From assembly GCA_026014465.1 (NCBI GenBank), contig JAOZID010000010.1:1-64000 (forward strand): a DNA stretch of 64,000 nt, given 5' to 3'. Shown one piece after another: positions 10,212 through 18,230 of this stretch. The stretch's first letter is position 1. Each line of letters starts with the position of its first letter. This DNA comes from Candidatus Bathyarchaeota archaeon. Lineage in GTDB: Archaea > Thermoproteota > Bathyarchaeia > Bathyarchaeales > Bathycorpusculaceae. The position numbers were made by a program, and so were the translations under genes. A model generated the notes under the pieces. That model was not told the origin of the DNA. It did no database searches and worked only from the letters and a program-made list of their open reading frames with translations.

Positions 10212-10886
10212 ATGCGTGTTGTGCTTAGAATCGGCGGTTCTGTTGTTGCGTCTCCTATTAATCCTGGTCTTATTGCTGAGTATGCTGAGTTGTTGAAGGT
10301 TTTGAAGCTGCAGGGGCATGAGGTTGCGGTAGTTGTGGGCGGCGGCGCGTTAGCTCGTGAATTCATCCAAATCGGCAAGAAGCTGGATTTGCAAATGCAA
10401 GCTCAAGACGAAATCGCCATATCCGTTTCCCGGTTGTTTGCTCAGGTTTTCCTCAAGCGCGTCGGCGATTTGGCATGCGAAAAAGTGGCGGTAACGCTTG
10501 ATGAAGCCGCAGCGTACCTGCAGACAGGCAAAATCCTGTTCATGGGCGGCTTGCGGCCTGGAATCACCACGGATGCGGTTGCCGCTTTAGTTGCCGAGCA
10601 CGTACACGCAGATTTGCTAGTCAAAGGCACCGACCAAGACGGCATCTACAACAAAGACCCCCGCAAACACAGCGACGCAGTAAAGCTTGACCAGCTGCGC
10701 TTTGAAGACCTGCAAAACATCTTTAGCCAAAGCACCCACACCGCAGGCATGCACCAAATCGTCGACCCCGAAGCCATCAAAGTCCTCAAACGCAACCGCC
10801 TAAAACTCGTCGCCGTAAACGGATTCAAACCCCAAAACATCCTCGCCGCCGTGAACGGAGAAAAAATTGGAACTGTCGTCACTTAA
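10212..10886 (+). CDS. pyrH: UMP kinase
   Basis: A 224-residue archaeal-type UMP kinase of the amino-acid-kinase fold, phosphorylating UMP to UDP. Motifs: the N-terminal RIGGSVV strand-loop, VVVGGGALAREFI for phosphate binding, GGLRPGITTDAVAA, and KGTDQDGIYNKDPRKHSDA near the nucleotide site. Length matches archaeal UMP kinases, which are shorter than bacterial ones. It is monocistronic and divergent from nrdD. Confidence 0.95.
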   Translation: MRVVLRIGGSVVASPINPGLIAEYAELLKVLKLQGHEVAVVVGGGALAREFIQIGKKLDLQMQAQDEIAISVSRLFAQVFLKRVGDLACEKVAVTLDEAAAYLQTGKILFMGGLRPGITTDAVAALVAEHVHADLLVKGTDQDGIYNKDPRKHSDAVKLDQLRFEDLQNIFSQSTHTAGMHQIVDPEAIKVLKRNRLKLVAVNGFKPQNILAAVNGEKIGTVVT

Positions 10887-10943
10887 CCCCGCGGTTTGCC
10901 GCTTTTGGGTTTTCTTGTGGCTAGGTTTTAAATGGTCTTTTTC

Positions 10944-10957
10944 CAATAATGGATTAT
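10944..10957. promoter_or_regulatory. AATAAT-GG-ATTATT inverted repeat
   Basis: A perfect six-base inverted repeat with a two-base centre lies 47 nt upstream of the small winged-helix gene, in its presumed promoter. It could be an operator for that regulator itself. Support is only the symmetry and the position. Confidence 0.3.
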
Positions 10958-11003
10958 TCCAGCTTTGATTTAGGCGCGGTAGGGACTGTTTGACGGTGCA
11001 GCA

Positions 11004-11261
11004 ATGGTAGATAAACGTAAAGGGCCTGTTCAGATACGTTTTGAAATGCTAGAGTTCTTGTTCTTTGTGGATAAGCCGCAGTTGCGTACGCATGTTTGGC
11101 GAAAAGCAACGGATGTTTCGTATGATGATTTTTTGAAGCATCTGGGGTATTTGCAAGCGAAGGGTTTTGTGGCGGAGACTGCGGAGGGAAAACTGTTGCT
11201 GACTGTTGAGGGACGAAAAATCTACAGTTCCCTGCGCGATTCCTTGCCCTCTTTGTTGTAG
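11004..11261 (+). CDS. small winged-helix transcriptional regulator
   Basis: An 85-residue protein consisting of a single winged helix: FEMLEFLFFVDKP as helix 1, VSYDDFLKHLGYLQAKGFVAET as the recognition helix and wing approach, and KLLLTVEGRKIYSSL closing the wing. This layout is typical of archaeal PadR- or SSV-F93-like regulators. The next two transcription units downstream each carry the inverted repeat CACCTTTGGTG in front of them, so this protein is a candidate for the factor that binds it. That link is inferred from position alone. Confidence 0.8.
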   Translation: MVDKRKGPVQIRFEMLEFLFFVDKPQLRTHVWRKATDVSYDDFLKHLGYLQAKGFVAETAEGKLLLTVEGRKIYSSLRDSLPSLL

Positions 11262-11264
11262 CAC

Positions 11265-11277
11265 TTCACCTTTGGTG
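11265..11277. promoter_or_regulatory. CACCTTTGGTG inverted repeat, copy 1
   Basis: TTCACCTTTGGTG holds a CACC-TTT-GGTG inverted repeat and sits just upstream of a TATATAA box (11284-11290) serving the membrane protein gene at 11323. An identical 13-mer precedes the ABC exporter at 11711-11723. Two identical symmetric sites at adjacent promoters suggest a shared operator. Confidence 0.5.
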
Positions 11278-11322
11278 CATCACCTATATAACAACTGCAA
11301 CGAAAACTATAGATGGAGTAAG

Positions 11323-11676
11323 ATGAGCGAGAAAGAGCCTGAACCAATCTACCCCGTAAAAACGCTTCATGAGCTTCTCTCAGAGCTAAATCGGGAATGG
11401 CGACGCTTCAAACGTGGAACCCTCATTAGCCTATGCATACTTAGCACGCTATTGGTCGCTTTTGCTCTACTGTTCCTGCGCCACATCCGAACAGGCATAG
11501 ACGAAATAACCATAATATTCCCCATAATCCTAGCCGCCTTCGTAATCTACAGCATACGCATCATGGTCATGCAGTACCGTTTCTTCAAAAAATGGGGACA
11601 CCGCATGGAACAGCTTAATAATCTGGAAGAAAAACTGTTAAATGATAAACTTGCAGAAAACACGCCGCCAAAATAG
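11323..11676 (+). CDS. two-helix membrane protein
   Basis: A 117-residue protein with a short acidic/neutral N-terminal segment, two transmembrane helices (about residues 28-48 and 56-76) and a charged C-terminal tail with coiled-coil character (WGHRMEQLNNLEEKLLND). The start ATG at 11323 has GGAG five bases before it and a TATATAA box 33 nt upstream. No known family was recognised. It lies between a regulator and an ABC exporter and shares an operator-like repeat with the latter, so it may belong to the same response. Confidence 0.65.
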   Translation: MSEKEPEPIYPVKTLHELLSELNREWRRFKRGTLISLCILSTLLVAFALLFLRHIRTGIDEITIIFPIILAAFVIYSIRIMVMQYRFFKKWGHRMEQLNNLEEKLLNDKLAENTPPK

Positions 11677-11710
11677 CCTGCTTTGACACATGCGCAGCTT
11701 ATGCTTGGAT

Positions 11711-11723
11711 TTCACCTTTGGTG
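11711..11723. promoter_or_regulatory. CACCTTTGGTG inverted repeat, copy 2
   Basis: The same 13-mer as at 11265 occurs 22 nt upstream of the TATA box TTATAAAA (11746-11753) of the ABC exporter operon. In this position, just upstream of BRE/TATA, archaeal factors typically activate, though repression is also possible. Confidence 0.5.
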
Positions 11724-11741
11724 TATATGCTCCATGAGATA

Positions 11742-11753
11742 TTCTTTATAAAA
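11742..11753 (+). promoter_or_regulatory. TATA box of the ABC exporter operon
   Basis: TTCTTTATAAAA lies 44 nt before the start codon of the ATP-binding subunit, giving a leader of about 20 nt that includes the AAGGAAGTGA ribosome-binding region. Confidence 0.5.
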
Positions 11754-11796
11754 ACGCGGTGTTTTTTGTTCAATGAACTCTTAAGGAAGTGAACAT

Positions 11797-12486
11797 ATGT
11801 CAGTGGCAACACCTGTTGTCGAAATAAAAAACCTCAAAAAAACGTATATGCTGGGCAAAGTCCCAGTGGAAGCCCTTCGGGGCTTAGATTTAACCATTAA
11901 CAGCGGAGACTTCGTTTCAATACTAGGGCCTTCAGGAAGCGGCAAATCAACGCTTCTAAACCTAATTGGCGCCTTAGACAAACCAACCTCCGGACAACTC
12001 CTCATCGAAGGCGTAGACATAGGCAAACTCAACGACAACCAACTCACCAACATCCGACGCCGCATAGGCTTTGTTTTCCAATTCTTCAACCTCATTCCAC
12101 GCTTAACCGCCAAAGGCAACGTCGAGCTGTCCTTGTCTATTGCAGACGTGGGCAAAGCCGAACGCACCAAACGCACAGAACAACTTCTCGAATCCGTCGG
12201 ACTCAAAGACCGCATGAACCACAAACCCGCAGAACTTAGCGGCGGACAACAACAACGCGTAGCCATAGCCCGCGCCTTAGCAAACAACCCACGCTTTTTG
12301 CTCATGGATGAACCCACAGGAAACGTTGACTCCAAAACCGCCCAAGAAGTCCTCGCCATAATCCGCAAACTCAACGCTGAAGGCGTAACCATCATCATGG
12401 TAACCCACGACCAAAACCTAGCCAAAGAAGCGCGGCGCACAATCCACGTTTTCGACGGCGTGGTAACAAAGGATATGGTGAATTAA
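11797..12486 (+). CDS. ABC transporter ATP-binding protein, MacB/LolD type
   Basis: A 229-residue ATPase energising the membrane protein encoded next. It has the Walker A GPSGSGKST (residues 46-54), Q-loop FVFQFFNL, signature LSGGQQQRVAIARAL, Walker B FLLMDEPTGNVD and switch MVTHD. The family exports peptides, lipids or drugs, or works in envelope processes, without translocating through a classical pore. It ends two bases before the permease start, so the pair is cotranscribed. Upstream lies an inverted repeat shared with a neighbouring promoter. Confidence 0.94.
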   Translation: MSVATPVVEIKNLKKTYMLGKVPVEALRGLDLTINSGDFVSILGPSGSGKSTLLNLIGALDKPTSGQLLIEGVDIGKLNDNQLTNIRRRIGFVFQFFNLIPRLTAKGNVELSLSIADVGKAERTKRTEQLLESVGLKDRMNHKPAELSGGQQQRVAIARALANNPRFLLMDEPTGNVDSKTAQEVLAIIRKLNAEGVTIIMVTHDQNLAKEARRTIHVFDGVVTKDMVN

Positions 12487-12487
12487 C

Positions 12488-13792
12488 ATGAAGACCAAAG
12501 ATGTATTTTCTTACTCGTTTAGCGCGATTAAGCTGCGTAAGCTGCGTGCGGGCTTGACGACTTTGGGTGTGGTCATTGGTATTGCGGCTATTGTTGCGTT
12601 GCTTTCTATTTCCACGGGGCTGCAAAGCACCATCACAGGGCAGCTTGAAGAAGGCTTAGCCTCTGATACCCTAATTGTGTCTGTCAACACGGGTGGCGGT
12701 ATAGGCTCAGGCGATGGCGCAGGTGCAGGCGGTGGCGGATTGGGTGGCGGCAGTTCATCAGCCAGTTCAGGCTTCAAACTGTACCTGAATTACACCGAAG
12801 AAATCAAGACGCTCTCGCCTGATATAGAAACCGCGTTTGGCTTCATTTCACAGTCAGGCTTCATCCAAAAAGGCGACATTGACGGGCTCATACGCGGCGG
12901 CATAACCGGCACAGACTTTGCTGACTACGCCCAAGTGTACCCCACGACCTTTGTTGCCGCGCAAGGTGCTATTCCGTTAACGCCCTCGGACACGGACATC
13001 GTCGTTGGCGCGCGTCTGCATGACCCCTGGCTCAACGGCTCCTCTGTTATCGACGTAAACGATGAAGTTACTATACTTTGGACTAACGCTACGCAGCTTC
13101 CCTTCACAAATAAGACTTACACTGCCAACGTTGCTGCTGTTCTTGAACCCGTAGGTGGTCTTGGTTTTCTTGGTCCTTCGGACACGGGAGTGTATGTTCC
13201 CCTCTCGCAGGCGCAGAGTTTCTTTGGAACCGACGAAGCCTCCATGATAATAGTTAAGCTATCAGGCAGCGACCAAGCCGTCATCGACAGCGTCTCAGAA
13301 GCCATAACCGACTACTTCGCAGGACAAGTCACCGTAACCTCCGCAACCGCCATCCTCTCACTCGTCTCAACCATATTCTCCACGCTAACGCTCTTCCTCG
13401 GAGGCATAGCCGCAATCTCGCTGCTCGTCGCAGGCATAGGCATCATGAACATCATGATAGTCTCCCTAATCGAGCGCACCCGCGAAATTGGCATACTCAA
13501 AGCCCTAGGAACCAAAAGTCGCACTGTCCTCGCAATATTCCTGTGCGAATCCGCCATAATCGGAGTAATCGGAGCCGCCATAGGCATCGTCGCAGGCTGG
13601 GGACTATCCAACGTGGTAGCAGTGGTCTTTGCAGGAACCGCAAGCGGCGGCTTAGCAATAACCCCCGTGTTGACCCCTGAAGTGCTGCTGCTGGCACTAG
13701 GCTTTGGCGTAGGCGTAAGCGTTATCTTCGCTCTGTACCCCGCATGGCGCGCCTCAAAACTAAAACCCGTAGACGCCCTACGCTACGAATAA
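12488..13792 (+). CDS. ABC transporter permease, MacB/FtsX type
   Basis: A 434-residue MacB-like permease: an N-terminal transmembrane helix (about residues 22-45), a large extracytoplasmic MacB-PCD domain, and three C-terminal helices of an FtsX domain (about 285-430), with the EXXXXG-type coupling segment LIERTREIGILKALG. An unusual Gly/Ser run, residues about 75-98, interrupts the periplasmic domain soon after the first helix; it may be a flexible linker. The substrate is unknown. Confidence 0.92.
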   Translation: MKTKDVFSYSFSAIKLRKLRAGLTTLGVVIGIAAIVALLSISTGLQSTITGQLEEGLASDTLIVSVNTGGGIGSGDGAGAGGGGLGGGSSSASSGFKLYLNYTEEIKTLSPDIETAFGFISQSGFIQKGDIDGLIRGGITGTDFADYAQVYPTTFVAAQGAIPLTPSDTDIVVGARLHDPWLNGSSVIDVNDEVTILWTNATQLPFTNKTYTANVAAVLEPVGGLGFLGPSDTGVYVPLSQAQSFFGTDEASMIIVKLSGSDQAVIDSVSEAITDYFAGQVTVTSATAILSLVSTIFSTLTLFLGGIAAISLLVAGIGIMNIMIVSLIERTREIGILKALGTKSRTVLAIFLCESAIIGVIGAAIGIVAGWGLSNVVAVVFAGTASGGLAITPVLTPEVLLLALGFGVGVSVIFALYPAWRASKLKPVDALRYE

Positions 13793-13906
13793 ACCCATGG
13801 CTCCAACCGAGCCCCGCCTTTTTCTTTTTTGTTTTAGGGGAAATGCTTATTCTGCTTTCTGAGCCTATCTTCCTGTTCCCGTTGCATAGTGGATGTGTTG
13901 TGGGTT

Positions 13907-14524
13907 ATGGACGCAAAGGTTAAGACAGTGCATGATGAATGTGCCCGTTCCTATGATGATGCTTGCAGACAGACGGAGTCGTACGCGCATGAAATCGTGT
14001 TTGGGTTAACCTACGAATTCGTCCAAGCTCAGCAGACCCTGCTGGATGTTGGGGTGGGTACTGGATTGGGTTCTGTGCTTTTCCACAAGGCTGGATTGGT
14101 TGTTTACGGTGTAGACCACTCGGAAGAGATGCTTGGCGTTTGCAGGGAAAAAGCGTTTGCAAAAGAACTCAAAACCTGCGACCTGCGCATAGGCAACTGG
14201 CCCTACACTGACAACCAGTTCCACCATGCCATCTGCTGTGGTGTCTTCCACTTTATCCGCGACCTTGACGTTTTTTTCGCTGAAACCCGTCGCGTACTGC
14301 AAAACAGCGGAACCTTTAGCTTCACCACCATAGACAAAACCGACAAGGCTTGTTACTTGGATGAATCAGGCATCTGCATATACTGCCACAGCCAAGACGA
14401 CATACGCGAGCTCGCAAAAAAGTACGGTTTCACGCTGCTAAAAACCGTGGCGTTTTACGCGTTCAAAACACCCGCCAAAAAAGAACAGCTCCTCTTTAGA
14501 GCCTATACCCTGCAAAAACTCTAA
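13907..14524 (+). CDS. SAM-dependent class I methyltransferase
   Basis: A 205-residue protein with the SAM-binding motif I LLDVGVGTGLG, motif II VYGVDHSEEMLGVC, and the motif IV region HHAICCGVFHFIRD, as in UbiE/Coq5-like small-molecule methyltransferases. Cysteine content is high (CRE, CDLR, CYLD, CIYC). A GTG 18 nt upstream is an alternative start; I prefer the ATG because the extra residues are not family-like. The substrate cannot be predicted and the neighbours give no clue. Confidence 0.88.
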   Translation: MDAKVKTVHDECARSYDDACRQTESYAHEIVFGLTYEFVQAQQTLLDVGVGTGLGSVLFHKAGLVVYGVDHSEEMLGVCREKAFAKELKTCDLRIGNWPYTDNQFHHAICCGVFHFIRDLDVFFAETRRVLQNSGTFSFTTIDKTDKACYLDESGICIYCHSQDDIRELAKKYGFTLLKTVAFYAFKTPAKKEQLLFRAYTLQKL

Positions 14525-14580
14525 CTGCCACGCAAGCCTTAAGACACAAATCCGACACAGATAACCGCTGAGGCTCCAAG

Positions 14581-15033
14581 TTGAAACGACATTACCCCGA
14601 CCACCCCGTAGCAGGCGTAGGCGCAGTCATTTTGCGTGACGACAAGCTTTTGCTGGAAAAACGAGGTAACGAACCCGCGAAGGGTCAATGGACAATTCCT
14701 GGCGGCGTTGTGGAGTTAGGTGAGAGCCTTAAAGAAGCGGTGTTGCGTGAAACCTTAGAAGAAACAGGCTTAACCGCGTCAAACCCGCAGCTTGTAGACG
14801 TCGTCGACCAAGTCCACCTAGACCAAAAAGGCAAAATCGCCTACCACTACATCATAATCGACTACCTCGTCCACGTTAACCCCGACGAACCCGCCGCTTC
14901 AAGCGACGCCGACGAACTACGCTGGGTAAATCTAAACCAAGTTGAAACCTACGACCTCACACCCTCGTTCAGGCGATTCTTCACAAAAAACAAACCCAAA
15001 CTCCAAAACGCCTCTCAACAACATACAAATTAG
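14581..15033 (+). CDS. Nudix hydrolase
   Basis: A 150-residue Nudix protein with a complete Nudix box, GGVVELGESLKEAVLRE followed by TLEETGL, which coordinates Mg and cleaves nucleoside-diphosphate-linked substrates. Family resemblance is to ADP-ribose/8-oxo-dGTP pyrophosphatases (VAGVGAVILRDDKLLLEKRG at the N-terminus). The start is a TTG. An ADP-ribose or oxidised nucleotide substrate is possible, but specificity cannot be read from the sequence. Confidence 0.9.
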   Translation: MKRHYPDHPVAGVGAVILRDDKLLLEKRGNEPAKGQWTIPGGVVELGESLKEAVLRETLEETGLTASNPQLVDVVDQVHLDQKGKIAYHYIIIDYLVHVNPDEPAASSDADELRWVNLNQVETYDLTPSFRRFFTKNKPKLQNASQQHTN

Positions 15034-15167
15034 TACCCAAAAATGGTGGCTAAAAGCAAAAGTCCTGGCGAGAAGTAGACGATGTAGATTTTTTGGATAA
15101 ATGCTGGAAGCTTGCCCATCGCGGGAACTGCTATGTCCTCAATGAAGTTATGAGTGTTCACCAGCAT
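15030..15167 (-). CDS. possible 43-45-residue membrane peptide
   Basis: A short open frame on the minus strand whose C-terminal half (IYIVYFSPGLLLLATIFGY) would form one transmembrane helix. GGTGAG (15168-15173) sits at a suitable six-base distance from a GTG at 15161, with an ATG directly after it at 15167. It overlaps the Nudix stop by 4 nt on the opposite strand. No homology is recognised; the ribosome site and hydrophobic helix are the only support. Confidence 0.25.
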   Translation of the reverse strand: MLVNTHNFIEDIAVPAMGKLPAFIQKIYIVYFSPGLLLLATIFGY

Positions 15168-15629
15168 CTCACCTGTTTCACGGCTAAACGTCGACGCAGC
15201 TTTTGTCCAAGCAAAACTGCCTTCAACCCTGCCGCGACATCTAAAGCCTCCTTCCACCCCTAATAAACATAAAGGCTACAAATCCAGAATCTGCACAACT
15301 GAATTGACTATTCGGCTTTGGTTGCATACTTGAAACGAAAAACCTGCGCGTCTGCACCTCATGCTTTAACATCAATGCGCCGCTACCCAAACCGCCAGTG
15401 GAGTCTCTCCAAGGTTTCACCTTTCAAGGCACGATTTTAGTGACTGCCCGTCGTGGATTTCCAAACCGCTGAAGCACTTTGATTTCACATGACCTGCCAA
15501 CATATTTGCCCCTATTTGATTCCAAATTTTATTTGTATGCAGAAAAGGGGGGGGAGGGGGGTAGGTGGTTGGTTGTTTGCCGAAAGGGTTTGTGGTGGTT
15601 GTTGGTGTTGTAAAGTGGGTTTTTGGGCG
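15168..15629. other. non-coding stretch with one dispersed repeat
   Basis: About 460 bases between the Nudix gene and the nadA promoter. Apart from a C-tract/CTGCATAC repeat copy (15512-15568, reverse orientation) I see no gene-like reading frame, tRNA or strong hairpin. The stretch after the repeat is G/T-rich on the plus strand. Confidence 0.6.
15512..15568 (-). repeat. C-tract/CTGCATAC dispersed repeat, copy 1
   Basis: Read on the minus strand this is a long C/T tract followed by CTTTTCTGCATACAAATAAA, then AATTTGG and a terminal ATAGG. It matches the copies at 20945 and 47530 over the core CTGCATACAAxTAAAATTTG and in the flanking C-run. It is the only copy in reverse orientation relative to both neighbouring genes. 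Confidence 0.7.
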
Positions 15630-15642
15630 GATAAAATATATA
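15630..15642 (+). promoter_or_regulatory. nadA promoter
   Basis: GATAAAATATATA is a strong archaeal TATA box about 50 nt before the nadA start codon, with G-rich sequence upstream in the BRE position. Confidence 0.5.
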
Positions 15643-15692
15643 TCTGCTTTTGAACATTTACGGTCGTTATCTCTGTCTTGCAGGCGCATCTA

Positions 15693-16604
15693 ATGAATGA
15701 TTTAATGGCACGTATTGAGGCTCTTAAGAAGGAGAAGAAAGCAGTTATTCTTGCTCATAATTATGAGCGTCCTGAGGTTCAGGATGTTGCGGATTATGTG
15801 GGGGATAGTATTGAGTTGAGTCGTAAGGCGATGCAGGAGCAGGATGCTCAGGTTATCGTGTTTGCGGCGGTGGATTTTATGGCTCAGTCCGCGGCGATTT
15901 TGAATCCCTCCAAGAAGGTTTTGTTGCCAACGTTGGGTGCAAGGTGCCCGATGGCGCAGATGTTAACGGTGGATGAGATAAAACGCGCTAAAGCTCAGTA
16001 CCCTGGGGCGCCAGTGGTTGTTTACGTGAATACTTTGGCGGAAGCCAAGGCGGAAAGTGACGTCTGCTGTACTAGCGCTAATGCCGTGGAGGTCATCAAA
16101 TCCTTGGACGCGGACACCATACTGTTTGGTCCTGACCGCAACCTTGCTGACCACGCCGCCAAGCAGACAGGCAAAACTTTGATTCCGATTCCACAGTGGG
16201 GCTTTTGCCCGACGCATCTGCTTTTCCAACCTGAAGACATCGAGGTTCTAAAGCAGCAGCACCCAAACGCCGTGGTCATGGTTCACCCTGAATGCAGCGC
16301 AGAAACCCGCGCCATCGCCGACTTCATAGGCAGCACCAGCAAAATCTGCCAACACGTAAAACAAAGCCCCGCCACCGAGTTCATAATCGCTACGGAAGAT
16401 GGCATACTGCATCGGCTGCGCAAAGAAAACCCTGACAAAAAGTTCTTCATAGCCTACGAGGGCGCAGTGTGCCCGAACATGAAACTCACCACGTTGGAGC
16501 GGCTTTATGCCTCTTTGAAGGAGGATAAGTACCGTGTGGAGGTTCCTCAGAACGTGGCTGCGAAGGCAAAAGCTGCTTTGGACCGCATGTTTGAGGTAAG
16601 CTAA
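15693..16604 (+). CDS. nadA: quinolinate synthase NadA
   Basis: A 303-residue [4Fe-4S] enzyme that condenses iminoaspartate and dihydroxyacetone phosphate to quinolinate in NAD synthesis. The conserved cluster cysteines appear in ARCPMAQM, ECSAET and GAVCPNMK, with a further CC pair in DVCCTSANAVE; HNYERPEVQDVADYVGDS is the family N-terminal signature. The ATG at 15693 agrees with the family start. nadB and nadC are not adjacent. Its 3' end overlaps convergent nikR by 4 nt. Confidence 0.95.
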   Translation: MNDLMARIEALKKEKKAVILAHNYERPEVQDVADYVGDSIELSRKAMQEQDAQVIVFAAVDFMAQSAAILNPSKKVLLPTLGARCPMAQMLTVDEIKRAKAQYPGAPVVVYVNTLAEAKAESDVCCTSANAVEVIKSLDADTILFGPDRNLADHAAKQTGKTLIPIPQWGFCPTHLLFQPEDIEVLKQQHPNAVVMVHPECSAETRAIADFIGSTSKICQHVKQSPATEFIIATEDGILHRLRKENPDKKFFIAYEGAVCPNMKLTTLERLYASLKEDKYRVEVPQNVAAKAKAALDRMFEVS

Positions 16605-17011
16605 ACGCTTACTACTACGGTTTTTAGGATTTTTACGCCTCGTTTGGTGGCTAATTCATCGCTTAGATGCTGAATTTCCGAGGCTTTGCCTTTGACTACG
16701 ATGGCTTCTAGGCAGTCGCGTTCGCTTATGTGCACGTGCAAGGTGGAGGTTACCAACGAAGCGTGATGATGCTGCGTATCAGTCAAGTCACGTTCTAGCT
16801 CACGCACTTCATGATCATACACCATCAACAAAACGCCCGTCTGCACAACATTCGCTTCTTTCTTGAGCCATTTACGCTCCGAAACAAACAGTCTAACCGC
16901 ATCCTGCACCGCCTTGCTACGGCTCTCATAACCCATACCGCTTATCACATCATCAAAATCCTTCAAAAGCTCAGGCGGAAAAGTAACGCCTACCCTAGTA
17001 ATTTTCGACAT
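16601..17011 (-). CDS. nikR: nickel-responsive regulator NikR
   Basis: A 136-residue ribbon-helix-helix repressor. Residues 1-45 are the DNA-binding domain (KITRVGVTFPPELLKDFDDV, YESRSKAVQDAVR). The ACT-like C-terminal domain carries the nickel ligands in QHHHAS and LHVHISERDCLE (His-x-His and Cys). The family binds Ni(II) and represses nickel uptake. No nickel transporter is next to it in this window, so its targets lie elsewhere. An in-frame extension upstream of the ATG at 17011 is not family-like. Confidence 0.92.
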   Translation of the reverse strand: MSKITRVGVTFPPELLKDFDDVISGMGYESRSKAVQDAVRLFVSERKWLKKEANVVQTGVLLMVYDHEVRELERDLTDTQHHHASLVTSTLHVHISERDCLEAIVVKGKASEIQHLSDELATKRGVKILKTVVVSV

Positions 17012-17111
17012 CCGTATCCACAACCTAAACACACAGAATACCATTAAAAGCTTTTACACACTTCACGTAGCCGCCGCGCACGTTGGATGATTGCTGAAAA
17101 GCGCCGCGAAC

Positions 17112-17120
17112 AGTTTATAT
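17112..17120 (+). promoter_or_regulatory. thioredoxin gene promoter
   Basis: AGTTTATAT lies 44 nt before the thioredoxin start, at the expected distance for an archaeal TATA box with a short leader carrying the GAGGCGA ribosome site. Confidence 0.45.
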
Positions 17121-17163
17121 CGCAGCAACGGGTTCTATTATAGGTTAATGAGGCGAATGTTTT

Positions 17164-17487
17164 ATGTCCAGTGAACCATTTCATTTGACCGATGCAAATT
17201 TTGATGAAACCGTGAGTAAAAACAAGATGGTTCTTGTTGATTTTTGGGCTGCTTGGTGTGGTCCTTGCAGGGCTTTGGCGCCAACTATCGCGGAGCTTGC
17301 AAAAGACTACGACGGAAAAGTGCTTATCGGAAAACTAAACGTCGACGAAAACCCAAAAACCGCCGAGAAATTCCAGGTCTTTAGCATACCCACCGTGGTC
17401 GTAATCAAAGACGGCAGCGAAGTAGACCGCGTCGTCGGTTTGGTTCCCAAGAAAAGCTTTGACGCCGCCTTAGAAAAACACATGTAA
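17164..17487 (+). CDS. thioredoxin
   Basis: A 107-residue cytosolic disulfide reductase with the classic active site FWAAWCGPCR (Cys at about residues 31 and 34), the cis-proline loop SIPTVVV and a normal length. It reduces target disulfides using thioredoxin reductase, which is not in this window. The gene is monocistronic with its own TATA box and ends in a palindromic T-rich terminator shared with the converging gene. Confidence 0.96.
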   Translation: MSSEPFHLTDANFDETVSKNKMVLVDFWAAWCGPCRALAPTIAELAKDYDGKVLIGKLNVDENPKTAEKFQVFSIPTVVVIKDGSEVDRVVGLVPKKSFDAALEKHM

Positions 17488-17504
17488 CCCACCCAAACAG
17501 CAAA

Positions 17505-17532
17505 CAAAAAGAAGAGCTCTTTTTCTTTTTTA
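17505..17532. terminator. bidirectional palindromic terminator
   Basis: A near-palindrome centred on AGAGCTCT, with A-rich left and T-rich right arms, lies between converging genes. Each strand reads a stem followed by a U run, so it can end transcription both ways. Confidence 0.55.
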
Positions 17533-18162
17533 GCTCTTAATTTTTTCGTTCATCTTCTCTAACGTCCAGCGTATGCTCGATTTAAGCTCCCTGAACCGTT
17601 CGTCATCCACGTTCTTCAATACAATTTCACGGATCAAATCGCCTTCACGCACGATATTGTACGAAAACATCTGTTCAGGCGTCAACTGCCCCAACCGCGC
17701 CAACTCTGCGTCTTTATCTTGCATCTTAGCCAGCACGCGGTCAATTAGAAAACTGCTAAACGGCGGCGTATTTACGTCAAACTGTTTGCTTTCATCAGGC
17801 AAAACATGCAGCTCGTCTTTCTCCACATAAACCAAAGCCAACGTCTCATCAGATAGGGTTTTGAGGGGTATGGCATTGTCGGGTTCGCCGCCTTTGTAGC
17901 CTGTGGGTTTGGAGGGTTTGGGTTGATTGTCAGGTTCAGAGGTTGGTTGCTGCGGCGTTTGTGTGGGCGGTTTTTGTTGTGGTTGTGGTGTTTTGGCGTC
18001 TTGAAGGCTGCCGCGTTTGAATCCTTTCTCCAGCAGGACCATATTTACTGCGTCAAGGCTGTCTCTAATCTCTGCTGCTTCAGCTTCAACAGCTTCCAAA
18101 CGCTTCTCCAAACGTTCCTTAAGCCCCAAAAGAGCCTTCGTTCTATCAGAATCCTGAGCCAT
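17530..18162 (-). CDS. coiled-coil protein of unknown function
   Basis: A 210-residue protein with no recognised domain. Residues 1-45 form a charged heptad coiled coil (LKERLEKRLEAVEAEAAEIRDS); residues about 60-95 are Pro/Gln/Lys-rich and probably disordered; the C-terminal half (about 100-210) looks folded, with IPLKTLSDETLALVYV and two amphipathic helices. It precedes nothing on its strand and lies 68 nt downstream of the DNA ligase gene, so it might be cotranscribed with it. A role in DNA metabolism is only a positional guess. Confidence 0.7.
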   Translation of the reverse strand: MAQDSDRTKALLGLKERLEKRLEAVEAEAAEIRDSLDAVNMVLLEKGFKRGSLQDAKTPQPQQKPPTQTPQQPTSEPDNQPKPSKPTGYKGGEPDNAIPLKTLSDETLALVYVEKDELHVLPDESKQFDVNTPPFSSFLIDRVLAKMQDKDAELARLGQLTPEQMFSYNIVREGDLIREIVLKNVDDERFRELKSSIRWTLEKMNEKIKS

Positions 18163-18230
18163 TAACCATCACACCCAACCAGTAAGCAGCACCTTACTTA
18201 TCAAGCCTTTTAACAAAACCCTGTACAAAC

